NCBI RefSeq assembly: GCF_020382885.2 | Contig: NC_058496.1 | Span: 3,092,501 to 3,156,500, forward strand | Reading direction: 5' to 3' | Source of the DNA: Scatophagus argus | Taxonomy: Eukaryota > Chordata > Actinopteri > Scatophagidae | Length of the DNA: 64,000 nucleotides | Shown: positions 25,379 through 35,700 of the stretch, in pieces | How the letters are laid out: every line of letters starts with the position of its first letter | Numbering within the stretch: position 1 is the first letter of the stretch | Notes under the pieces: model-generated | What the model was told of the DNA's origin: nothing | The model's input: the letters and a program-made list of their open reading frames with translations, nothing else | Database searches by the model: none | Program-made: the position numbers and the translations under genes

Positions 25379-25899
25379 ACAGCCAAGATCAAAATAGGCG
25401 CACCAGACAAAGTTATGTGATCGCATTGTTCCCGGGAGACAGTGAAGCAGCAGGAGGCCTCTTATCAAAGCAAACATCTTCCCAATTACGTCTGCCTGCA
25501 TGTGCTGCACAAGGACACAAAGTGATGCAGTGAAGCAACGTGAGCATCAAGTGGTCATCAGTTCATCACCACGGAGCGAGGAGTCCAAACGTTTGGCTTT
25601 GTGTCACGCTTCAGCTCACACAGCAAAACACTCCTCTTCATCAGGTCATTGGAAGTCTGTTTGTGTTTCTGTGAGAAACCTGAGAAGAGAGATGATACTC
25701 CTGAAAACAGATTGCGTAGGAAAGAGTGTTTTAGTATAGAAATGAAAGTAAAGAGAATGAGACAAAAGCATAGGACACGTTTTTAATCTTATCGTTAATA
25801 ATTAATGGATTAAAAATACAACAGGAACAACAGGAAAAGGACGTCATAGCCTCGAGTTATTCATGAATCTGTTTATTAACCACGAGATTTCCGTACAAT

Positions 25900-26143
25900 T
25901 TAAAGACTGCGCTTCGTGGTCAGTGCGCGCGCCTGCCTCGCGGCGCACGTGGGGTGAACGGGGAACTTAACGGGGATTGGTTCCGTGTGAACGGTGATCA
26001 GCGCGTGCAGCGGGTCCTCTCGCAGGGCGGACGGGGACTCCCGGTGCGACGGGACGTGATGCAGCGCTGAGTGCGGCAGGTATTTAAAGCTGCTCGGCGG
26101 CTCCGCGCTCCACTGACGCCCACAGGAGGCTGACAGCTGCAAC
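25900..26143 (+). promoter_or_regulatory. aldh1a1: aldh1a1 promoter: CpG-rich, inverted CCAAT, TATA-like box
   Basis: A GC- and CpG-rich block ends in TATTTAAA at 26081-26088, placed where a TATA box would set a start near 26112. An inverted CCAAT (GATTGGT) lies near 25976. The first ATG of a long open frame follows at 26144 and its exon closes on a perfect GTAAGA donor. The start site is inferred. Confidence 0.6.
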
Positions 26144-27020
26144 ATGCCCGTCACCGGAGCGCCAGCCCGCCAGCCCGGAGCCAACTCACCGCCACCTTCC
26201 TCAGGTAAGAGCAACCTTTTCAAGACCTGAGCAGCCATCATGGGGACCAGGCGACTGGGAGAACCGCATTGTGGTGTGGAAAAGCTACAGCTGCCAGACA
26301 CCTTTGAGTCCGGATTGAAACTTTATCTTAAATACTCAGCACGAACCTTCTTAAAGAGCTGCTGCCTTTTCAGTTTCCCTGTTCGCGTTTTTATGTTGTC
26401 TTTCTTTCATTTTGTTTTCATGTTTTTAATGCAAAGCACTTTGAACGGAATTTGTCTGTGAATTAAACTTGTCTTCTCGGGAATTAAATCAAAATTAAAT
26501 GAACAATTTAGCAAAGTTCTTACCGCCTTTACGATATTTTTAATTCATTGCAACGTGAATTGTTAAAATATCAAGTATGCTGCAAAAGTCAGTCATTTTG
26601 CAGGCCTAAAACTGACGACAGCTCTGTGATCAGAACCACATTACAGAAAACAAAACGCTTAAATGCAAACCTAAATCAGTACACACTGTGACGGGTTTCT
26701 ATAGCATGTTAGTGCGTAGTTGCTGTTTCTAACAATATAATCAAGTTTAGAGTTTTCTGGCAGATACCATAAGGCACACCTCTGCCCGCATGCTGCTGTT
26801 CTTCTCTGTCCAAACGAGGTCAGACCGGTCCAGAGCTCAGAGCCAGCCCGACTTTACGGTGCCAGTCGTGACCCCTGACCCCGTGGTGTTACCCTGCTCA
26901 CAATGCCAGTACCTCATTTGGCACAGTGTCCCTCCACTGGGTCGGGATGGCAACTTATACACGGGGTTATGATGAAACACGAAGGGAGATATTCTCGCTC
27001 AACGATCCAGACATTAACAG

Positions 27021-27064
<44 letters not shown>

Positions 27065-30000
27065 GTGTGTATGGGTAAACACAGAACAGCACACGCACGA
27101 AAACGAGCTCCAGTGGGCTTCCATTTGTTGTATTTTTCAGAGGGAAAGTATGCCAACATGAACTCCCAGCCCGAGCAGCAGCAGTCCGGTAACGGGTGCG
27201 ACCACCAGAGTCCAAACCAGAACCACAAACTACAGCCTGAGACGCAGGCCCTGCCCATGCCGATCCCAGACCCCCCCATTCAGTACACGGAGGTAAGACA
27301 CGCGTCAAAGCTCTTCTTCATCAGTTTGTTCCACTTGTTTCAGTCCGTTACTGTCAGCCATTTCCACCTTTTATGCACGTCTGCTTTAGCTCTTTCACAA
27401 TATTTTCCCATCCTGTTAACTGTTTGTTTCTGCTGTTTCTGACGCACTGATGCATTCATCTGTTGCTCTTTACCTCAGGAAGTGAAGTCTTGATCGGAAT
27501 TCTGTCTGATATGAATTTTAAGAAATTTGAAACAAATTGAGTATTTTTTTTTTTTTGTGCTTATCCTAACCAGGGGCAGCTTTCTGAATCGACCTGCCGA
27601 TAACTGGTTCATGGCTTCAGTTTAGGATTAAAAAATGTGGTGTGTCAGCTTGTAATTAGAGGAGAATGGAAATGTGGTTTTAACGAGATGAACCAAGACA
27701 AACGTGGGACAGTATTTACTGGCCCTTGAAGCTAAGTACCTGAAAATACCACAAGCAGATGCATCTCATAAAAATATCAGAGCAGGCAGAAGCACTCTCA
27801 CGAAACACAGCTTATTAATTTCATCAGCTGAAGCTCTGGCCCACGTGGGAGGAAGCTGTCGTGAAAACGCACTTTAAGGATCTGTTTGTGTGCGTGTTAC
27901 TCTTCTCTGATTCCCGTCTCATATCCCAGTTGTTCATCAACAACGAGTGGCTCGAGTCCTGCAGCGGGAGAAAGATTCCAGTGTATAATCCTGCCACGGG
28001 GAAGCTGCTGTGTGAAGTGGAGGAGGCCGACGCTGTGAGTGTATCACACACCGCCAGCAAGTCACATGTGCTCATCATGTGACATGTTTTTCCCCATTAA
28101 TGGAGCTCCGAGTGAAGTTCTTCCTGATCCGGTTCGAGGGTCTACTGAGAGTCTCATGTTCTCTCGATGGGCTTTTGTGATTTGGAGCTGTTTAAAAAGG
28201 ACGTGACTTGATGTTTGTAACCACCTCCTCCACTTGTACCTCCTGTAGGACGATGTGGACAAGGCAGTGCGGAGTGCCCGAGCCGCCTTCCAGATGGGGT
28301 CACCGTGGCGGTCCATGGACGCCTCAGACCGAGGTCAACTGCTCAACAGACTTGCTGACTTGGTGGAGAGAGACCGACTCCTGTTGGCGGTGAGACCCAC
28401 ACAACACAATAAATCCTCGCTGAATATCGCTGCACAGACTGAAAGATCTGCATGAAGTAATGGTGCTTGTGTACCAGTTACTGTGTTTTTTGTTTAATTC
28501 CTAGACACTAGAGGCTCTGGACGCTGGCAAAGTGTTTCTCATGGCGTATTTTGTAGATCTGATGGCCACCATCAAAACCTTGAGATATTATGGAGGCTGG
28601 GCAGACAAGATTCACGGCAAAACCATCCCTATAGGTGAGCTGCCATCTTTTCAGTGTCCGTCAGCTAGCTTTAAGTGTGCTCAAAGCTATCGTGAATTAA
28701 CTATTAATGCTTTTTTATTTTCAGACGGAGAGTATTTTACTTACACACGACATGAGCCCATTGGAGTTTGTGGTCAGATCATTCCTGTGAGTAGAAAAAC
28801 TAATTCTGTAGAGACACAAGAGAGACGGCAGACACAGCAATTAAAAGCAAAGGAAGAAGAAGGTCCTCGGAGCGCTGGTCTCCTCCGGCTGCTCTGCTTA
28901 ACATGTTTAATGAATAAGTTCAGTCAGCTGCTTCACGTCTAAAACCATCACCCTATAAATGTATTTAAACGGACCACTTTGAGGTGAAAACCTGCAGCTT
29001 GGACAATGAAAATGGAGGCAAAAATAGAATTTGCACGCTAAAAAAAGCTCCCATGAACATTTTGTACCTCCATGTGAGGTTTCAGCCAAGAGCCCTTCTT
29101 CAGACAAGTCCGAACATGGAGGTACGAAATGTTCACGGGAGTTTCATCTTGTGTGTGAAGTCCTCATCCTGTTTGGATGTCTGAGCTTTTTGTAAACTTT
29201 TCAAAGTGTTTGACATAACCAGAATATTTTGTGCATCTGTGCATAACTCGTCGCAAAAGGAAAGACAAACATTTATCTTAGCCGTTAATACAAGCTGGCC
29301 GTGTTTGCTGCAGCTCAGATGTGTTCCTCCTGCAGTGGAACTTCCCTGTGATGATGTTGGCGTGGAAGATTGCTCCTGCTCTGTGCTGTGGGAACACCGT
29401 AGTCATCAAACCCGCTGAACAGACCCCATTATCAGCCCTGCACATGGCTGCGCTCATCAAAGAGGTACATGGGTTATTGTTGGCCCCCCCAGCCGCCGAC
29501 TATGATATGAGAACAAAGAACATGTGGACAAAGGCCATAAACCTGCTTTCAGAAATCGCAGAGAACATCGCAGCTGTAAAAGTAGAAGTGGCATTTAAGG
29601 ATGTTAGTTAAAGATGAGTTTGTGCGGTGGTTGTTATTAATCCCTCCCTCCGTCTCGCCGCATTCAGGCTGGGTTTCCTCCTGGAGTGGTGAACGTGGTG
29701 CCGGGTTACGGTCGGACAGCAGGCTGTGCCATTTCCCACCACATGGACGTCGACAAAGTGGCCTTCACGGGATCTACCGCTGTTAGTGTCTGTTGAAAAG
29801 AGCAGGTGTCTCATGTCTTGTTTTACCGCTTTTATTTGTCTGACCTCCTTCACTCTCATGTCGCTGTGCGTCTCGCACTGTCGTGTCGTTGGTTGCCAGG
29901 TGGGGAAGCTCATCCAGAAGGCTGCAGGCGACAGCAACCTGAAAAGGGTTACACTCGAACTCGGTGGAAAAAACCCAAATATTGTCTTCGCTGACTGTGA

Positions 30001-31930
30001 CTGTGAGTATAAGTTTAGGAAATGAATTGCTTTATAGTTACTTGTGAAGCCGTGTGTGTTTTTACGTGCGTTATTCTTTGCACTATCGATGAGGACAAAA
30101 TGCTTTAAATTTAATAAAAATACAAATGAAAACGTCAACAACAGTTTACATAGACACCAAAGCAAAGTTTAATATGTGTTAAAGGGACAGTTCATGATTT
30201 TGTCCACCTTCTCTTAAACATAATGGAGCTCGATAGCACAAAACTCAACAGCCGTGTCTCTTTCAAGACATCATAACCCGGTTATTCAAGCTAATCCACA
30301 GACCTTGTCGTGAAAAGGTTCACTTAGGAACTATTTTCTCTCGACTGAACTCGAAGGACAAACAGCACTTACAGGTAGGATGAATTCGATTGTGGGGTGA
30401 AACCGTCTCTTTTACAGGAAGACAGCAGGCTGTATTTGTAAAGAATTTCCACCACAGCACCGACAGGCGATGAGGTTCAGTCATGTGAATTATTAGGTGC
30501 AACATAAATGTGCCTGGTAGCAAATGAAGGTCAAACAGGAGCTTTACTGCATCACCCTTTGTGCTTCCTGTTAGCAACTTCCTGTGGCTGCAGCTCTTCA
30601 GACTCATGTCTGTTTTGCAGTGGAGTACGCGGTGGAGCAGGCCCACAGCGGTCTGTTCTTCAACCAGGGTCAGTGCTGTCTGGCTGGATCCAGGGTGTTT
30701 GTAGAGGAACCCATCTACGAGGAATTTGTCCGCCGCAGTGTGGAGAAGGCCAGATCCAAAGTCCTGGGAAACCCCTTGCAGCCAGGTGTTGACCAGGGAC
30801 CACAGGTACAGGATGCAGTTAAGCTGCTTTCTTCATTTGATGGACTGTCAGAGAGAAGCTGATTAGAGCTGCCTTTGTGTGCAGATTGACCAGAGGCAGT
30901 TTGATAAGGTAATGGAGCTGATCGAGAGCGGGAAGCGTGAGGGAGCCACGCTGGAGTGTGGGGGGTCCGCGTGGGGTCAGGAGGGACTCTTCATTCAGCC
31001 CACCGTCTTCTCAAATGTCACAGATGACATGCGCATCGCCAGAGAAGAGGTACTGTGTAAACCAGAAACACCTGCACAGACACAACCACAGCCAATGACA
31101 CACCTGACCAACACGTGGATCATCTGAGCCCTTTCTCCTCCTGTGCTCAGATTTTTGGTCCAGTGCAGCAGATCTTGTGCTTCCGCAGCGTCCATGAAGT
31201 CGTCCAGAGAGCCAACGCCTCACACTACGGCCTGGCAGCAGGAGTGTTTACCAACGACATCGACAAAGCGCTAACGGTCTCCTCTGCTCTGCAGGCCGGC
31301 GTGGTCTGGTACGGATCAAATCCTCTCAAGTTCATCTTTGGCAGTCCAGGTTTTGGCAGCTTGCGAAATAAGACTTTAATTTTATTCTCATCTTGCCACA
31401 TGTTATTGTCTTTGTGTAATTTGGTGAAAATGTGTGTGTGTTTTTAGGGTCAACTGCTACAATGCCATGAGTGCTCAGTGTCCCTTTGGTGGCTTCAAGA
31501 TGTCTGGAAATGGGAGGGAACTGTGAGTGATGTCACTGTATGTTATCTCAGGTGTTGCATGGCTCAGAGGTGCAGAGGGGGGGGGGGGACCTTTTTTCAG
31601 CCCCGAGTAGCGTCTGTATGGGCCAGTTGTGGCAGGCAAAATCCAGGTCAAAGAAAGTCCAGCGATCACTCGCTTAGCGCTGTGGGCCCATGGTGATCAC
31701 CCTCAGTGGGTCTCAGGTCCTTGTTGGTGCTCAAAGCATATCAACAACCTTTTATACTCATGGTATTTATGTGCTATGTCAAAAAACATTATCACATGTT
31801 TTTGTAGCAGTTATTCCTCATGTAATCAGTGGTGCTTTTGCTTTTGTTTTGTTTCAGAGGAGAATACGCTCTTCAGGAGTACACCGAGGTCAAGGCGGTC
31901 ACCATCAGACTCTCGCAGAAGAGCTCATAA
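26144..31930 (+). CDS. aldh1a1: retinal dehydrogenase 1 (ALDH1A1-type), extended N-terminus
   Basis: Cytosolic NAD-dependent aldehyde dehydrogenase that oxidises retinaldehyde to retinoic acid. 14 exons: 26144-26204, 27141-27292, 27930-28034, 28249-28389, 28505-28634, 28725-28786, 29336-29464, 29668-29781, 29900-30002, 30621-30805, 30885-31049, 31151-31308, 31448-31522, 31858-31930. Total 550 residues against ~500 for the family. The excess is an N-terminal Pro/Gln/Asn-rich extension before the core at LFINNEW. Catalytic residues are present: Asn219 (PWNFP), Glu318 (LELGG) and Cys352 (GQCC), each 50 beyond the standard numbering 169/268/302. LGNPLxPGVxQGPQID, [14 protein letters not shown] and SAQCPFGG are ALDH1A1-type rather than 1A2 or 1A3. 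Orientation relative to anxa1 (divergent) and tmc (convergent) matches human ALDH1A1. A downstream ATG in exon 2 could start a shorter form. Confidence 0.87.
27024..27060. repeat. CA dinucleotide microsatellite
   Basis: About 18 CA units in aldh1a1 intron 1, some 80 bases before exon 2. Confidence 0.95.
29044..29145. repeat. aldh1a1: imperfect inverted repeat (hairpin) in aldh1a1 intron 6
   Basis: The arm at 29050-29074 (starts CCCATGAACATTTTGTACC) pairs with 29115-29139 (CATGGAGGTACGAAATGTTC) with two mismatches. Pairing extends several more bases outward. The loop is about 40 bases. It could be a small palindromic transposon remnant. Confidence 0.7.
30178..30400 (+). repeat. dispersed repeat, AAAGGGACAGTT family
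   Basis: Starts GTTAAAGGGACAGTTCATGA and contains AAAACTCAACAGCCGTGTCT, ATAATGGAGCTCGATAGCAC, AATCCACAGACCTTGTCGTG and GGAACTATTTTCTCTC. The same blocks appear, diverged, at 45460-45660 and, on the opposite strand, at 54590-54895. It lies in aldh1a1 intron 9. Confidence 0.7.
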
Positions 31931-32732
31931 TGCCGTCCTATCACAGGACGGACGTTTCCCTGCCACACCGCCACACACATTTTGCAATACTCACATGGCA
32001 TCAGGAACATTTATTCCTGACAGGTACTTCTATTTTATTTTTCAGCGTCTTATCAACACTGTGCTGACTTCCATGTGTGTATGTTCCTGTAGTGCTCCGT
32101 TTCATATGTACTGGACAGTTTAGTGGACAGCATGCTTTCTACTGTCGCGTCTCGTTTGTGCTTGTTAGCTTAGGGAAGCTTGTTTTTGTTCATATAGCAC
32201 TTTGCCAGAAAGGAATTACTTTAATAGGTGTGATACAAAAGATAGAAACACATTTTACAGACTATTTACAGGGATTTCCAAATGAAATCAGTAAAAATGT
32301 TTGCCCACAGTAGTAACCAGTAAACCTGATTGCAATGCAGTAAACATGATCGTGCTCATATCTGTATACGACAAACTTCTGCGCTGTGTTTTGTGCATTT
32401 TGTTGTAGTAAAAACAAATTGAACTGACGCATCTGTGTCCACTGTCACAACTCATGTCCACCTCCAAACATTAGACGAGGCTTTCATTTTTTTCCTGTGG
32501 TGAATTATCGTTGATTAACTAATTGGCATGTGTCAAGTGTCATGCTTTTCACTGAGGCAAAAAATGTTTATACCTTAATGTAGTTTAATGGAGTTTTTAT
32601 CAGTCAGCCAATAACATTTAAAGAGTGGTACCTGCACGTATACTGTGACTGCACTGGTCATGTTAACAGACCCTCGCTTTTTTGTGGTGAAGTGTACGTA
32701 TCGTCTAGATTTCAGTCCATGAATCATGACTC
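31931..32732. other. convergent 3' untranslated regions of aldh1a1 and tmc2
   Basis: The two stop codons are 802 bases apart and the genes are transcribed toward each other, so both 3' untranslated regions must share this stretch. I see no standard AATAAA for aldh1a1 on the plus strand here. A variant signal or overlapping transcripts are possible. Confidence 0.6.
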
Positions 32733-35700
32733 TTATTGCCTTGGAGGCCCAGCCCGACCCCTTCCTCTCCCAGGCCCAGGCTGAGGCCCCCTGGCATTTC
32801 CAGGAGGCCCCCTTCTTGGCCCTGGGGCGCGGGTCACTGGAGCTCTGGGGTTTGGGGCAGCCAGTGACACATCCTTTTGGAGATTAACCCCTTTCGCTGC
32901 TGCACCTGGCTTCGTTTTGGAAGACTTGCTGCCCTTCTCAATTACAACATCTGAAAAGTGAGATGGAGAACAGAAAGAGTGGTGAGAGCAGTCGGATGCC
33001 AATTGGCTGATAGTGTGCAATAAGGGAAATCGTGTGTGTGTGTGTGTACCAGGTGGGGGAGGCTCTTCCTCCGGGGTGGGAGGCGGGATTAGAGATTTGT
33101 TTGGCAGCAGGTCCTCCAAGTCTTTCATCACTTGATTAGTGCTGTCCTTGTTGTTCCTGCGGTTCTTTTCCTCATCGCGAGCCTAAAGTGTCCAGCAACA
33201 AGACAGGCAGTCATCTGTTTGATTGAATCTTGAACAAAGGAGATTTAGAAAAAAAAGAGGCAAACAAGAGAAAGAAAACAGAACTTTGAAAACACAACAA
33301 GAAAACACACTGACCATCTGCATCTTCCTCTTAAGGTCCATGTTTGCTTGTTGGTATCCCTTTGACACTGCATTCAGGTAGTAGATGGCCAACCTGTGAC
33401 ACAGCATTTAAAGCCCCTGTAAACCTTACAACAACAGGCGTTGGACACAGAGTTATGTGTCTTTAGTTTAAATGATCAAACACACACTGATTCTGCCAGT
33501 TTTAAACTAAAAATGTGTCTATTTTAGGCCAAAAAGTGAGAAAACACGTTATGTAGCATTTGAACATTTCTGACTTTGGTGCCCCCTTGTGGTGGCATCA
33601 GACAAGACACAGTGGGAGACAGCAAGCCATACCACTGTGTTGCCTCAGACAAAATGTTAGACCACCAGAATAATTTAAAATTTGCTTTAATCAAATAAAA
33701 AGTCTAAACATAGACTGCTTATGTATTGGTAGAGTGTAGAGAAGCCTTCAGTCAATTTAAAGAATCATAAATAAATAAATTTCCTTATGAGGTCAATTAT
33801 TCAGGGAATTTTTGAAAGCTGAGTTTATAATATTAGTTCAGTGCTTAGTATTTAGTTTTCCCTGAAAAGCACAACATTTCACCTTTAAATTTGCTTCTCT
33901 TCACTGTTTTTCACGTGGTGTTTAAATGACGCTTACACCATGAGGAGCACAGCAGGCATGATGAGTCCAGGGTTGGTGGCATATGTAAAAATGTTCCCAA
34001 TGAAGGCCGGCAGATCCTGTTCTATAGTCTCCATGATCACGTTGTACATCTTCTCCTGGCCACTGGAGGAAAGACACGGACCACATACAGGAAACTTTAT
34101 CTGATCTTCGGATATAAAGAGTCAAGCACAAATGTGCGTGAATGACCCGCCAGGCGACTGCAGACAGAAAGCAGCTCGTAAATAAAGCAAATAAAATGAA
34201 GCAGTCTGCGTGTTTGCCCTTTAGTCTGTTTGGGCTGCAACATTATGAGAAAGGTATGGTATGATAACCTCACTGCAATCTAGTAGCGATGCAAGAAATG
34301 TTCGTTGTGTTGAACGTTTAATAAATGGATGCAAAAGAGGAACATGAACCTGCAGCAGCTGCAAAGATTCAGATCCACAGCTAAATGATTATTTCTTTTA
34401 TCAGTTGGTCGAGCAGCTGTGACATGATGATCGATTAACCATTTCATCGACATTTTTCTTCTTCTTAAATGTCAGGATTTGCTGCTTTTTTGTTATGTCA
34501 GTGAATGAAAAAAATCTTTTTTGGGTTTTGGATTGCTGTTTGTGTTACAGCACGGCAAGGTACAACATTTGCTGTGTCATGCTAACATTTCATGCTATAA
34601 AGTAGATCCTATTTCACAGTAGGCGTGCCGTGATATAATCATAACATCATGAGAATAATCCAGCACTTCTTAAATAATTTCTGTTTCTGTTTTATCTTTT
34701 CGCGGTCGCCCACCATAAAACAGAGAAAAGAAGAACTATTCATGAGCTGTCAGGACAGTAATATTAAAGTGACCATCAGTCTTGTTGTCTCTACTGACCT
34801 GAATGGCCCACAGTCGAAGGACGGCGACAGGGTCATGATGGTGTAGACGACAGGCAGCAGGCTGAGGAACAGCACGAGCAGCAACAGGCCCATGTAGAAG
34901 TTATTGGACTTTGAGGCCTTGAAAACTCGTTCATGAGGAACGTTGCAGCACATCACGGCCCAGCACTGGTAGTACATGGAGGTGAGGAGACGCAGAACGT
35001 TCAGACCCACCAGACCTGGAGCGTAAAAGGCTCCCATCCTGAAAACAACAGCAAGGTTAGCGGCATGGTTTCAAAAGCACTCCATCATCAGCCATCTTTG
35101 ATATTAATCCACTTGAATAAAAATAAAATAAGTGTTTTAATGTAATTAATTAGAGTCACTTTTGCAGCCATCTGGCTCCAGCATCAACAGTCAAGCAAAT
35201 GAAAACACTGCACACTGGCACATTGGAGACACACAGCAGAGAAACATGAGCTCATCAGTCTGCCAATAATCTCATTAGAGTAATACAGAAAGAGACAGAA
35301 AATAAAATCAACCATGCAGATGTGGAGCAATTCACCATATCATTCCTTGATTGAAGACGAGCCCCAGCACATTGCCACTGATGTCAAACTCTCCATATGA
35401 AGGCTGGAGTCAACAACAACAACAACAACAACAACAACATGATTAGCATGCTCACCTGAATTAATAAAAGCCAGGTCGGGCACACTTTGCTCCTGTCTCC
35501 ATGTCTCTCTCTCGCTCTCTGTAATTAAGTTCTCTTTGCAGAGTCCTGTTTCACTCAATGTTAGGGCTCAGCTGTCTTGCCAGATGTCATTGTATGGTAT
35601 CAGGTTGACTTGGATCCAAAACGAAAACTGTGCTGTACTCACATGGTGGTCCATAATAGCTGAATGACGTGGTAGCTGTACGACGGTGATGTCAAAACTA

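Larger units (their letters stand above)
23426..26080. other. shared 5' region between divergent cyp1d1 and aldh1a1
   Basis: No coding exon recognised. Near 23650-23790 there may be an untranslated cyp1d1 exon. I saw no GCGTG/CACGC dioxin-response cores between 23430 and 24130. The region holds a CTCF-like CACAAGGGGGCGCT (24313-24326), a pyrimidine-rich tract (24690-24840), and CA and TG microsatellites (24977-25008, 25355-25378). GC content rises from about 25900 into the aldh1a1 promoter. Confidence 0.55.

Noticed and set aside
26144-31930. Assignment as aldh1a2 or aldh1a3
   Set aside because: Segments such as LGNPLxPGVxQGPQID and the synteny favour ALDH1A1, although some stretches (IDQRQFDK) resemble ALDH1A3.
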